The position numbers were made by a program, and so were the translations under genes. Below are positions 33,663 through 43,048 of a DNA stretch of 64,000 nt, piece after piece (within the stretch, counting starts at the first letter, position 1; each line of letters opens with the position of its first letter). This DNA is from Rhizobium terrae (GTDB lineage Bacteria; Pseudomonadota; Alphaproteobacteria; Rhizobiales; Rhizobiaceae), in assembly GCF_003425685.1 (NCBI RefSeq), contig NZ_QJKM01000015.1:124001-188000 (forward strand). The letters run 5' to 3'. The notes beneath the pieces were generated by a model. The model made no database searches. It saw only the letters and a list, made by a program, of their open reading frames with translations, and had not been told where the DNA came from.

Positions 33663-34556
33663 ATGATCGACAAGCTGGAATTCTTCATTGCACTGGCGCG
33701 CGAGGCGCATTTCGGGCGGGCGGCAGAAGAATGCGGCATCTCGCAACCTTCGCTTTCGGCGGCGATCCGCCAGCTCGAGGAACAGCTCGGCGTGCAGCTC
33801 GTCGTGCGCGGCTCCCGTTATCAGGGCCTGACTCCGGAGGGCCAGCGCGTACTGGAATGGGCAAAACGCATCGTCGGCGACGCGCGCACCATGCGAGAGG
33901 AGATGCGGGCGGCCCGCAAGGGCCTTGCCGGTCATATACGCCTCGCCTCCATCCCGACGGCGCTTGCGATGATTCCGCGCCTGACCGAGCCTTTCCAGGC
34001 GAAACACCCGGACGTGACCTTTTCGGTCGTGTCGCGCAATTCGCTGCAAGTGCTCTCCCAGCTCGATAATTTCGAGATCGACGCGGGCATCACCTATCTC
34101 GACAACGAACCGTTGGGGCGCGTCACCAGCGTGCCGCTTTATGCGGAGCGGTACAATCTGGTAACCGCGGAGGGAGCGCCCTTTGCGGACCGGGAAAGCG
34201 TCACCTGGAGGGAGATGGCCGATCTTAGGCTCTGCCTATTGACGCCCGACATGCAGAACCGCCGGATCATCAACCAGCACCTTGTCGAGGCCGGTATTAC
34301 GGTAAGGCCGATGCTCGAATCGAACTCCATGGTCGTGCTGCTTTCGCATATCGGCACCGGCCGGTGGGCGAGCATCATGCCGCGCAACGTCGCCCGATCC
34401 TATGGTTTTGCCAAGCAAATCCGTACCATTCCGATCGTCGAGCCGGAGGCTAGCCATATCGTCGGACTGGTTGCAACTCACCGGGAACCCTTCACGCCCC
34501 TGGTTTCAGCGCTTCTTCATGAAGCTCGCAGCCTTACTCCTGCCGCCATGGCTTGA
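33663..34556 (+). CDS. LysR-type regulator next to formate dehydrogenase
   Basis: 297 residues. HTH domain MIDKLEFFIALAREAHFGRAA..SQPSLSAAIRQLEEQLG, then a LysR effector domain with the EIDAGITYLD segment. Proposed start at 33663 with GGAGG upstream. It lies 169 bases before fdsG on the same strand, and a LysR-type gene (fdsR) is known beside fds operons in Cupriavidus, so control of the formate dehydrogenase operon is the likeliest role. It could instead act on the catabolic cluster upstream. Confidence 0.85.
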   Translation: MIDKLEFFIALAREAHFGRAAEECGISQPSLSAAIRQLEEQLGVQLVVRGSRYQGLTPEGQRVLEWAKRIVGDARTMREEMRAARKGLAGHIRLASIPTALAMIPRLTEPFQAKHPDVTFSVVSRNSLQVLSQLDNFEIDAGITYLDNEPLGRVTSVPLYAERYNLVTAEGAPFADRESVTWREMADLRLCLLTPDMQNRRIINQHLVEAGITVRPMLESNSMVVLLSHIGTGRWASIMPRNVARSYGFAKQIRTIPIVEPEASHIVGLVATHREPFTPLVSALLHEARSLTPAAMA

Positions 34557-34725
34557 TAGCTTTTTTCTATCGCGTAACCGATCTCCTTTATTGACGGTTG
34601 CGGGCAGGGTTGCAAGACTCCATCCCCAGTAGGCGAAGTACGACTGTCGAACAGCTTCGCCAGCTTTCTGGTCTTTCTTCATCGCGGGAGCGATCGAGAC
34701 AAGGATCAGCGGGAGGCTAGAGATT

Positions 34726-35205
34726 ATGAATGTGCGTATCTCCGCCGGTGAATTCACCGAGCGGTCGCTTGAGATCATCAGGGATCTGAAGCACCTGGAA
34801 GGCCCGATGCTGCCGATCCTGCATGCGATCCAGGCAGAGTTCGGCTACGTGCCGGAAGAGGTGAAGCCGGTCATCGCCAGCGAACTCAACCTGTCGCGCG
34901 CCGAGGTGCATGGCGTCGTGACCTTCTATCACGAGTTCCGCGATCACCCTGCCGGCCGGCACGTCCTGAAGCTCTGTCGGGCGGAAGCCTGCCAGTCGAT
35001 GGGCAGCGACCGCATCGCCGATCGCGCCCGGCAGATGCTCGGTATCGACTTCCACCAGACGACGCTCGACGGCGCGGTGACGCTGGAAGCGGTCTATTGT
35101 CTCGGGCTTTGCGCCTGTGCGCCGGCCGCGATGCTGGATGGCGAAGTCTATGGCCGAGTCGATGAGCACTGTCTTTCCGAAATCGTGGCGGAGGTGCGTC
35201 GATGA
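34726..35205 (+). CDS. fdsG: NAD-dependent formate dehydrogenase gamma subunit
   Basis: 159 residues, NuoE-like thioredoxin-fold subunit. [2Fe-2S] ligands Cys84, Cys89, Cys125 and Cys129 (CRAEACQSMG and CLGLC). It belongs to the diaphorase part of soluble FdsABG, passing electrons to FMN/NAD in FdsB. SD GGGAGG precedes the ATG. The stop overlaps fdsB by four bases (ATGA), so the two are coupled. Confidence 0.93.
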   Translation: MNVRISAGEFTERSLEIIRDLKHLEGPMLPILHAIQAEFGYVPEEVKPVIASELNLSRAEVHGVVTFYHEFRDHPAGRHVLKLCRAEACQSMGSDRIADRARQMLGIDFHQTTLDGAVTLEAVYCLGLCACAPAAMLDGEVYGRVDEHCLSEIVAEVRR

Positions 35206-36758
35206 CGGTGACGATTTTCGTTCCGCGCGATGCTGCGGCACTGGCGCTCGGCGTCGAAAAGGTGGCGAAGGCGATCGCCCAGGAAATCGAGGCGCGCGGC
35301 CTCGATGCCAGGATCGTGCGCAATGGTTCGCGCGGCATGTTCTGGCTGGAGCCGCTGGTCGAGGTGCGCACCGAAGCGGGCCGCATCGCCTATGGTCCGG
35401 TGAAGGCCGGCGATGTGAAGGGCCTGTTCGATGCCGGTTTCCTGACCGGAGGCAATCACCCGCTCTGTCTCGGGCTGACGAAGGAAATCCCTTTCCTCCG
35501 TCAGCAGACGCGCCTGACCTTTTCCCGTTGCGGCGTCACCGATCCGCTCTCGCTCGACGACTACCGGCATTATCAGGGCCTGAAGGGGCTCGAAAGGGCG
35601 ATCGCAATGACGCCGGCCGAGATCGTCAGGCAAGTGACCGATAGCGGCCTGCGCGGCCGCGGCGGCGCAGGCTTCCCGACCGGCATCAAATGGAAGACGG
35701 TGATGGATGCGGCAGGCCCGCTGAAATACATCGTCTGTAACGCCGATGAAGGCGATAGCGCCACATTCGCCGACCGTATGATCATGGAGGGCGATCCCTT
35801 CGTGCTGATCGAAGGCATGGCGATTGCCGGCATCGCGACAGGAGCCACCAAGGGCTATGTCTACATTCGCTCGGAATATCCACATGCCATAGCGACGATG
35901 ACCGAGGCCGTCGAGATCGCGCGGACGACCGGCATTCTCGGGGCGTCTGTCCTGGGATCGGCGCATGCCTTCGACATCGAGATCCGCTCCGGGGCCGGCG
36001 CCTATGTCTGCGGCGAGGAAACCTCGCTGCTGAATTCGCTGGAGGGTAAACGTGGCATCGTGCGCGCTAAGCCGCCGCTGCCGGCGCTTAAAGGTTTTCT
36101 CGGCCGGCCGACGGTGGTCAACAACGTCATCTCGCTCGCTTCGGTGCCAGTCATCATGGATCGCGGCGCGGAGTTCTACAAGAATTTCGGCATGGGCCGG
36201 TCGCGGGGCACGATCCCGATCCAGATCGCCGGCAATGTCAAATATGGCGGCCTTTACGAAACGGCCTTCGGCCTGTCGCTCGGCGAGATCGTCGACCATA
36301 TCGGTGGTGGCACCGCAACCGGGCGGCCGGTGAAGGCGGTGCAGGTGGGCGGTCCGCTTGGCGCCTATTTCCCGCGCGCGCTCTTCGATACGCCGTTCGA
36401 CTATGAAGCTTTCGCAGCCAAGGATGGGCTGATCGGCCATGCGGGCATCACCGTGTTCGATGATACGGCCGATATGCTGAAGCAGGCGCGGTTCGCTATG
36501 GAGTTCTGTGCCATAGAAAGCTGCGGCAAGTGCACGCCCTGCCGCATCGGCTCGACCCGCGGCGTCGAGACGGCCGACAAGATCAGGCAAGGCATCGAGC
36601 CGGAGAAGAACAAGGCGCTGCTGGCGGACCTCTGCAACACGATGAAGTTCGGCTCGCTCTGCGCGCTTGGCGGCTTTACGCCTTATCCGGTGATGAGTGC
36701 GATGACGCATTTCCCGCAGGATTTCGCTCCAACACCCCTCATCGAAGCGGCGGAGTAA
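35202..36758 (+). CDS. fdsB: NAD-dependent formate dehydrogenase beta subunit (FMN/NAD diaphorase)
   Basis: 518 residues. N-terminal thioredoxin-like domain (about 1-90), then NuoF-like: FMN/NAD site RGRGGAGFPTGIKW, NADEGDS and CGEETSLLNSLEG; [4Fe-4S] ligands Cys441, Cys444, Cys447 (SCGKCTPC) and a fourth Cys in FGSLCALGG. Reduces NAD+ with electrons from formate. The fused N-terminal domain is normal for FdsB-type proteins. fdsA starts four bases after its stop. Confidence 0.94.
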   Translation: MTVTIFVPRDAAALALGVEKVAKAIAQEIEARGLDARIVRNGSRGMFWLEPLVEVRTEAGRIAYGPVKAGDVKGLFDAGFLTGGNHPLCLGLTKEIPFLRQQTRLTFSRCGVTDPLSLDDYRHYQGLKGLERAIAMTPAEIVRQVTDSGLRGRGGAGFPTGIKWKTVMDAAGPLKYIVCNADEGDSATFADRMIMEGDPFVLIEGMAIAGIATGATKGYVYIRSEYPHAIATMTEAVEIARTTGILGASVLGSAHAFDIEIRSGAGAYVCGEETSLLNSLEGKRGIVRAKPPLPALKGFLGRPTVVNNVISLASVPVIMDRGAEFYKNFGMGRSRGTIPIQIAGNVKYGGLYETAFGLSLGEIVDHIGGGTATGRPVKAVQVGGPLGAYFPRALFDTPFDYEAFAAKDGLIGHAGITVFDDTADMLKQARFAMEFCAIESCGKCTPCRIGSTRGVETADKIRQGIEPEKNKALLADLCNTMKFGSLCALGGFTPYPVMSAMTHFPQDFAPTPLIEAAE

Positions 36759-36762
36759 CATC

Positions 36763-39642
36763 ATGTCCCTCGTTCATGAAATCGACTACGGCACGCCGGT
36801 TTCCCGGTCCGAAACACAGGTCACGCTCACCATCGACGGTCGTTCGATCACCGTGCCGGAAGGCACCTCGATCATGCGCGCCTCGATGGAAGCCGGTATT
36901 CAGGTGCCGAAACTCTGCGCCACCGACATGGTAGACGCCTTCGGTTCCTGCCGCCTCTGCCTCGTGGAAATCGAAGGCCGCGCCGGAACGCCGGCCTCCT
37001 GTACCACGCCGGTGATGCCGGGCATGGTCGTGCACACCCAGACGGGCCGGTTGAAGGACATCCGCCGCGGCGTGATGGAACTCTATATCTCCGACCACCC
37101 GCTCGACTGTCTCACCTGCGCCGCCAATGGGGACTGCGAATTGCAGGATATGGCAGGTGCCGTGGGCCTTCGCGACGTGCGTTACGGCTACGAGGGAGAT
37201 AACCACGTCAAGGCACGCAACAACGGCGAGATCAACGCCAAATGGATGCCGAAGGACGAGTCGAACCCGTATTTCACATACGATCCTTCGAAGTGCATCG
37301 TCTGCTCTCGTTGCGTCCGCGCCTGCGAAGAGGTGCAGGGCACGTTCGCGCTGACGATCGAAGGCCGTGGCTTTGGTTCGCGTGTTTCGCCCGGCATGCA
37401 CGAGCATTTCCTCGATTCCGAATGCGTGTCCTGCGGCGCCTGCGTGCAGGCTTGCCCGACGGCGACGCTGACCGAAAAGTCGGTGATCGCGATCGGTCAG
37501 CCGGAACATTCGGAAGTCACCACCTGCGCCTATTGCGGGGTCGGCTGCTCCTTCAAGGCGGAGATGCGCGGCGAGGAACTGGTCCGCATGGTGCCGTGGA
37601 AGGATGGTCAAGCGAATCGCGGCCATTCCTGCGTCAAGGGCCGCTTCGCCTATGGTTATGCCACCCACAAGGACCGCATTCTCAACCCGATGATCCGCGA
37701 GAAGATCTCCGATCCGTGGCGGGAAGTGACCTGGGAAGAGGCTTTCGCGTATGTCGCTTCGGAATTCCGGCGGCTACAGTATCAGTATGGTCGCGAGTCG
37801 ATCGGCGGTATCACGTCGTCGCGCTGCACCAACGAGGAGACTTTCCTCGTCCAGAAGCTGATCCGCGCCGGCTTCGGCAACAACAATGTCGATACCTGCG
37901 CCCGTGTCTGCCATTCTCCGACCGGGTATGGTCTCGGCCAGGCCTTCGGCACCTCGGCCGGAACGCAGAATTTCGATTCGGTCGAGCATACGGATGTCGT
38001 CATCGTCATCGGCGCCAATCCGACGGATGGCCATCCGGTCTTCGGGTCGCGGCTGAAGAAGCGGCTGCGCCAGGGCGCCAAGCTGATCGTCATCGATCCG
38101 CGCCGCATCGATCTCGTCCGCACGCCGCATGTGGAGGCCGACTATCACCTGCCGCTGCAGCCGGGCACCAACGTCGCCGTGCTGACGGCGCTCGCCCATG
38201 TCATCGTCACCGAAGGCCTGTTCGACGAGAAGTTCATCCGAGAGCGCTGCGACTGGTCCGAATTCGAAGATTGGGCCGCTTTCGTCTCCGAGGAACAGCA
38301 CAGCCCCGAAGCCACGGAAAAGTTTACCGGCGTGCCGGCGCATCTCGTCCGCGGCGCGGCCCGGCTTTATGCAAAGGGCGGCAATGGCGCGATCTATTAC
38401 GGCCTTGGCGTCACCGAGCACAGCCAGGGCTCGACGACCGTCATGGCGATCGCCAATCTTGCCATGGCGACCGGCAATATCGGCCGACCGGGCGTCGGCG
38501 TGAACCCGCTGCGTGGCCAGAACAATGTCCAGGGATCCTGCGACATGGGTTCCTTCCCGCATGAACTGCCGGGCTATCGCCATATCTCCGACGATGCGAC
38601 CCGCGATATCTTTGAAAAGATGTGGGGCGTGACGCTCAACAACGAGCCGGGACTGCGTATACCGAACATGCTGGATGCCGCCGTGGAAGGTACGTTCAAG
38701 GGCATCTACATCCAAGGGGAAGACATCCTGCAGTCCGATCCGGATACCAAGCATGTATCCGCCGGGCTTGCCGCGATGGAATGCGTCGTCGTTCACGACC
38801 TCTTCCTCAACGAGACGGCCAATTACGCACATGTCTTCCTGCCGGGCTCGACCTTCCTCGAAAAGGACGGCACCTTTACCAATGCCGAACGCCGCATCAA
38901 CCGCGTCCGCAAAGTGATGAGCCCGAAGAACGGTTATGCGGATTGGGAAGTCACCCAGAAGCTCGCCCAGGCCATGGGTCTCCACTGGAATTACACGCAT
39001 CCGTCGCAGATCATGGACGAGATCGCCGCGACGACGCCGAGCTTCGCGCTCGTCTCCTACGACTATCTCGAAAAGATGGGCTCGGTTCAGTGGCCGTGCA
39101 ACGAGAAGTTCCCGGAAGGCTCGCCGATCATGCACGTCAACGGCTTCGTGCGCGGCAAGGGCAAGTTCATCCGCACGGAATATGTGGCGACGGACGAGCG
39201 TACCGGCCCGCGCTTCCCGCTGCTGCTGACTACTGGCCGCATCCTCAGCCAGTACAATGTCGGCGCCCAGACACGGCGCACCGAGAACGTCGCCTGGCAT
39301 GCGGAGGACCGGCTGGAAATCCATCCGCACGATGCCGAACAGCGCGGCATCAAGGAAGGCGACTGGATCAAGCTCACCAGCCGTTCTGGCGATACGACGC
39401 TTCGCGCGCTGATCACCGACCGCGTGGCACCGGGCGTGGTCTACACGACCTTCCATCACCCGAACACACAGGCGAACGTCATCACCACCGACTTCTCCGA
39501 CTGGGCGACCAATTGCCCGGAATACAAGGTGACGGCGGTGCAGGTGTCGCCCTCCAACGGTCCGACGGAATGGCAGAGCGATTACGACGAACTGTCGCGA
39601 CGGTCCCGGCGGATTGCGGGCAAGCTGGAGGCTGCGGAATAG
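36763..39642 (+). CDS. fdsA: NAD-dependent formate dehydrogenase alpha subunit (bis-MGD molybdenum)
   Basis: 959 residues. N-terminal NuoG-like region with a [2Fe-2S] set (CATDMVDAFGSCRLC), a His/Cys cluster (HPLDCLTCAANGDC) and two ferredoxin [4Fe-4S] motifs (CIVCSRCVRAC, CVSCGACVQAC); then CAYCGVGC opens the molybdopterin oxidoreductase domain. The molybdenum ligand is Cys383 in ARVCHSPTGYG (cysteine, not selenocysteine). Oxidises formate to CO2 in the cytoplasm. The C-terminal MopB domain binds the second guanine dinucleotide. All clusters look intact. A long inverted repeat separates it from fdhD. Confidence 0.96.
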   Translation: MSLVHEIDYGTPVSRSETQVTLTIDGRSITVPEGTSIMRASMEAGIQVPKLCATDMVDAFGSCRLCLVEIEGRAGTPASCTTPVMPGMVVHTQTGRLKDIRRGVMELYISDHPLDCLTCAANGDCELQDMAGAVGLRDVRYGYEGDNHVKARNNGEINAKWMPKDESNPYFTYDPSKCIVCSRCVRACEEVQGTFALTIEGRGFGSRVSPGMHEHFLDSECVSCGACVQACPTATLTEKSVIAIGQPEHSEVTTCAYCGVGCSFKAEMRGEELVRMVPWKDGQANRGHSCVKGRFAYGYATHKDRILNPMIREKISDPWREVTWEEAFAYVASEFRRLQYQYGRESIGGITSSRCTNEETFLVQKLIRAGFGNNNVDTCARVCHSPTGYGLGQAFGTSAGTQNFDSVEHTDVVIVIGANPTDGHPVFGSRLKKRLRQGAKLIVIDPRRIDLVRTPHVEADYHLPLQPGTNVAVLTALAHVIVTEGLFDEKFIRERCDWSEFEDWAAFVSEEQHSPEATEKFTGVPAHLVRGAARLYAKGGNGAIYYGLGVTEHSQGSTTVMAIANLAMATGNIGRPGVGVNPLRGQNNVQGSCDMGSFPHELPGYRHISDDATRDIFEKMWGVTLNNEPGLRIPNMLDAAVEGTFKGIYIQGEDILQSDPDTKHVSAGLAAMECVVVHDLFLNETANYAHVFLPGSTFLEKDGTFTNAERRINRVRKVMSPKNGYADWEVTQKLAQAMGLHWNYTHPSQIMDEIAATTPSFALVSYDYLEKMGSVQWPCNEKFPEGSPIMHVNGFVRGKGKFIRTEYVATDERTGPRFPLLLTTGRILSQYNVGAQTRRTENVAWHAEDRLEIHPHDAEQRGIKEGDWIKLTSRSGDTTLRALITDRVAPGVVYTTFHHPNTQANVITTDFSDWATNCPEYKVTAVQVSPSNGPTEWQSDYDELSRRSRRIAGKLEAAE

Positions 39643-39660
39643 TGTCGGTCGGCGGGCGAC

Positions 39661-39869
39661 ATACCCCCCTCTGCCCTGCCGGGCATCTCCCCCACAAGGG
39701 GGGAGATCGAAGGAGGCGTGCCCAGCGGTCTCTCTCCAATTTGTGGAAGGGCAGGAGGCCGGCAGAGAGTGGAGTTCGGCAATATCGAGGCCTTTGGTGG
39801 GGCAGGATCTTGCCTCTGGCCGATCTCCCCCCTTGTGGGGGAGATGCCCGGCAGGGCAGAGGGGGGTAT
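39661..39869. repeat. 48-bp perfect inverted repeat between fdsA and fdhD
   Basis: 39661-39708 and 39822-39869 are exact reverse complements (48 of 48 bases), separated by 113 bases. Each arm itself carries a smaller hairpin (CTCCCCC-ACAA-GGGGGGAG type). The element fills the 244-base gap and ends 17 bases before the fdhD ATG. It resembles GC-rich palindromic intergenic repeats widespread in Rhizobiaceae, here in a head-to-head pair. Confidence 0.9.
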
Positions 39870-39886
39870 TCCTGCCCCGACGTCCG

Positions 39887-40714
39887 ATGACCTTATTCAA
39901 AACCACCGCCACTGCCCCCGAGATCGTGCGTCGCAATGGCGTGGTCCGCGCCGGTTTACGTGTCGTGCCGGAAGAAGTGCCGATCGCGTTTTCCTATGGC
40001 GGTTCCACCCATGCCGTGATGATGGGCACGCCGGCGGATCTCGAAGACTTCGCGGTCGGCTTCAGCCTGACGGAAGGCATCATCGCTTCGATGGCAGAGA
40101 TCGAGGAGATCGCGGTCGTCGATGAGGGGCGCGGACTCGACGTGCAGGTGACGCTGGCCGAGGACAAGGAGGACGCGCTTCGCGCTCGCCGCCGGCATAT
40201 GGCTGGACCGGTCGGTTGCGGGCTTTGCGGCATCGAGTCGATCGATCAGGCAATGCGGGTGGTGCCGGATGTTTCCGGCATACCAATGCCGCTGACCCCG
40301 AAGGATGTGACAGGGGCCATGGCGGCACTGAATGATGCGCAGCCGCTGCATGCGGAGACCCACGCGGTCCATGGTGCGGGGTTCTTTATCCCGGGCGAGG
40401 GTTTGGTTGCCGTGCGTGAGGATGTCGGGCGTCACAATGCGCTGGACAAACTCGCCGGGGCCATCATCCGCAAAGGCATGCAAGGCCCGCAGGGCATCGT
40501 GATCGTGACAAGCCGCATCTCGGTCGAGATGGTGCAGAAGACGGCGATATTAGGAGCGGCCGTGCTGGTCGCCATTTCCGCGCCGACCGCGCTCGCCATC
40601 CGCACGGCGGAGGAAGCGGGCATGACCTTGATCGCGCTGACGCGCGGCGAGGATTTCGAAATCTTTACGCGTACCGATCGCATGACCACCGGAGTTGTCG
40701 CCCATGTCGCCTGA
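39887..40714 (+). CDS. fdhD: Formate dehydrogenase accessory sulfurtransferase FdhD
   Basis: 275 residues from the ATG at 39887; upstream in-frame sequence lies in the repeat and is not coding. FdhD transfers sulfur from IscS to the molybdenum cofactor of formate dehydrogenase; the two functional cysteines are Cys111 and Cys114 in VGCGLCGIES. Other family motifs are ALDKLAGA and TSRISVEMVQK. Its stop overlaps the next gene by 11 bases. Functionally tied to FdsA. Confidence 0.94.
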   Translation: MTLFKTTATAPEIVRRNGVVRAGLRVVPEEVPIAFSYGGSTHAVMMGTPADLEDFAVGFSLTEGIIASMAEIEEIAVVDEGRGLDVQVTLAEDKEDALRARRRHMAGPVGCGLCGIESIDQAMRVVPDVSGIPMPLTPKDVTGAMAALNDAQPLHAETHAVHGAGFFIPGEGLVAVREDVGRHNALDKLAGAIIRKGMQGPQGIVIVTSRISVEMVQKTAILGAAVLVAISAPTALAIRTAEEAGMTLIALTRGEDFEIFTRTDRMTTGVVAHVA

Positions 40715-41078
40715 AACGATCTCGCATGAGAAAAGTCCGGACCAGTTGGTGATGGACAAGATCGTCCGGATGGCGAACCAGATCGCCACTTTCTTCCTGT
40801 CGCAGCCGGAAAACGTGCGCGCGGAAGGGGTCGCCACCCATATCAACAAGTTCTGGGAGCCGCGTATGCGCCGGCACCTTTTCGAGCATCTCGACAATGG
40901 CGGGGCGGGGCTTCTGCCGCTCGTCATCCAAGCCTCGACGCTGATCCGCCGGCCGGAAGCCAGGGTGGGGTCGGGTGTCGGCGTCGGAGAGGATGCCGCG
41001 AAAAGCGCGCCGGGCGGCAAGGGTCCAGGGGAAGGTGAGTCGCTTTCCGAGCCGAACATGCCGGAAAGCACAGCATGA
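40704..41078 (+). CDS. fdsD: Formate dehydrogenase delta subunit with extended C-terminus
   Basis: 124 residues. Residues 1-80 match FdsD: QLVMDKIVRMANQIATFF, HINKFWEPRMR, and the LIRRPEA end where the family usually stops. FdsD is a small protein of the fds operon thought to assist maturation or assembly. Beyond residue about 82 there is a Gly/Ser/Pro-rich tail (ARVGSGVGVGEDAAKSAPGG...) that looks like read-through of GC-rich repeat DNA. Start at 40704, within fdhD, implies translational coupling. Confidence 0.85.
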   Translation: MSPETISHEKSPDQLVMDKIVRMANQIATFFLSQPENVRAEGVATHINKFWEPRMRRHLFEHLDNGGAGLLPLVIQASTLIRRPEARVGSGVGVGEDAAKSAPGGKGPGEGESLSEPNMPESTA

Positions 41079-41153
41079 ATTCTCTCCCAGGCAAGAGAGG
41101 GGTCGGGGAAGGATAAGACGACACAGCCATCATCCAGAGGGAGGATCCTGTAC

Positions 41154-42806
41154 ATGGCAGTCACAACGAACGAGGGCCTGGCCGGCGAAGTCGGGTTCCT
41201 CGACAGGGAACGTATTATCGCAAAACCGGGTTTCAACCGCTGGCTCGTTCCGCCCGCGGCGCTCGCCATCCACCTCTGCATCGGCATGGCATACGGCTTC
41301 AGCGTGTTTTGGCTACCGCTTTCCAAGGCCATTCCAGGGGCAGCGGACCCGTCCTGCGCCAGCCTGAACCTGGTCTCGGCGCTGTTCACGACAAGCTGCA
41401 ACTGGCGCGTTGCGGATCTCGGCTGGATCTACACGCTGTTCTTCGTGCTGCTCGGCTGCTCGGCCGCCATCTGGGGCGGCTGGCTGGAACGGGTCGGCCC
41501 GCGCAAGGCCGGTTTCGTCTCGGCCTGCTGCTGGTGCGGCGGCATTCTCGTCGCGGCCATCGGCGTCATGACCCATCAGTTGTGGTTGATGTGGGTCGGC
41601 GCCGGCGTCATCGGCGGCGTCGGTCTCGGCCTCGGTTACATTTCCCCGGTCTCGACGCTGATCAAGTGGTTTCCGGACCGTCGCGGCATGGCGACCGGCA
41701 TGGCGATCATGGGCTTCGGCGGCGGTGCGATGATCGGTGCGCCGCTCGCCAACCTGCTGATGAACTATTTCAAGACCGATGCGTCGGTCGGCGTGTGGCA
41801 GACCTTCATCGCCATGGCGGCGATCTATTTCTGCTTCATGATGGGCGGTGCCTTCGGCTACCGCATCCCGCCGGCCGGCTGGCGTCCGGAAGGCTGGTCG
41901 CCGCCGGTCTCGAAGTCGACGATGATCACTCACAAGCATGTCCATCTGCGCGACGCGCACAAGACGACGCAGTTCTGGCTGATCTGGGCTGTGCTTTGCC
42001 TGAACGTCTCGGCAGGCATCGGCGTCATCGGCATGGCTTCGCCGATGCTGCAGGAAATCTTCGCCGGCTCGCTGATCGGCCTGCCCAATCTGACGTTCTC
42101 GCAGCTCGACGCGGGCCAGAAGACGCAGATCGCGGCGATCGCCGCCGGTTTCACCGGCCTGCTCTCGCTCTTCAACATCGGCGGGCGGTTCTTCTGGGCC
42201 TCGCTTTCCGACAAGATCGGCCGCAAGAACACTTACTACACCTTCTTCGTCCTCGGGATCGTGCTTTATGCACTGGCTCCGACGCTGGCGGACATGGGGA
42301 GCAAAGCGCTCTTCGTGCTCGCATTCGGCATCATCCTGTCGATGTACGGCGGAGGCTTCGCCACCATTCCCGCCTATCTCGCGGATATTTTCGGAACGCA
42401 GTTCGTCGGTGCCATTCATGGTCGCCTGCTGACGGCCTGGGCAACGGCCGGCATCCTCGGGCCGGTGGTCGTCAACTATATCCGCGAGGCGCAGATCACG
42501 GCGGGCGTGGCGCCCGGACCGTCGCTCTACACAGGCACGATGTATATCCTTGCCGGCATGTTGGCCCTCGGGCTGGTTGCCAATGCCCTGGTGCGGCCGC
42601 TGTCCGACAAGTGGTTCATGTCGGATGAGGAGGTTGCCTCGCTGCAAGCAAGGACGGCCGCGGCGAAAGCCGGCCCGACCGGTTCCTTCGGCATCGGAAC
42701 CGGTGGTTTCGACGCTAAGGCAGCTCTGGCCTGGGCGGTGGTCGGCATTCCGCTTCTCTGGGGTGTCTGGGTGACGCTGAAGAGCAGCTTCGCGCTGTTC
42801 GGGTAA
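41154..42806 (+). CDS. OFA-family MFS transporter (oxalate/formate antiporter-like)
   Basis: 550 residues with 12 predicted transmembrane helices and a longer central loop. The OFA subfamily of the major facilitator superfamily includes OxlT; the GFV..ACCWCGGILVA region and RRGMATGMAIMGFGGGAMIGAPLA fit this group, as does the FNIGGRFFWASLSDKIGRKN loop. It lies 75 bases after fdsD with GGAGG upstream of its ATG, so formate or a related monocarboxylate/dicarboxylate is a sensible substrate, but this is inferred from context. The long N-terminal loop after helix 1 is unusual though common in OFA proteins. Confidence 0.85.
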   Translation: MAVTTNEGLAGEVGFLDRERIIAKPGFNRWLVPPAALAIHLCIGMAYGFSVFWLPLSKAIPGAADPSCASLNLVSALFTTSCNWRVADLGWIYTLFFVLLGCSAAIWGGWLERVGPRKAGFVSACCWCGGILVAAIGVMTHQLWLMWVGAGVIGGVGLGLGYISPVSTLIKWFPDRRGMATGMAIMGFGGGAMIGAPLANLLMNYFKTDASVGVWQTFIAMAAIYFCFMMGGAFGYRIPPAGWRPEGWSPPVSKSTMITHKHVHLRDAHKTTQFWLIWAVLCLNVSAGIGVIGMASPMLQEIFAGSLIGLPNLTFSQLDAGQKTQIAAIAAGFTGLLSLFNIGGRFFWASLSDKIGRKNTYYTFFVLGIVLYALAPTLADMGSKALFVLAFGIILSMYGGGFATIPAYLADIFGTQFVGAIHGRLLTAWATAGILGPVVVNYIREAQITAGVAPGPSLYTGTMYILAGMLALGLVANALVRPLSDKWFMSDEEVASLQARTAAAKAGPTGSFGIGTGGFDAKAALAWAVVGIPLLWGVWVTLKSSFALFG

Positions 42807-43048
42807 TCTTCCAGCCTGATCGCTGATGCGAAGAGCGGCAGGCAATGCCGCTCTTTGTCATTATGGCGTGCACAGAAAATTGAAGCGAGAAACGGAGGGT
42901 GCTCCGGTTGACGAGGCCGGATTCCGGCCTAAATTTACCCCCGGAGCCAGTAACGCCTCTCCGGCATCCCGGCACGCGCCCGCGTGACATTTCCGGCTCC
43001 GACCATGACCAATATATCCTCAAGTCTCAGTGCATACGGGAGTTCTCC

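Noticed and set aside
37774..39936. Long minus-strand open frame antisense to fdsA
   Set aside because: The same shadow effect; FdsA on the plus strand has a full set of Fe-S and molybdenum motifs.
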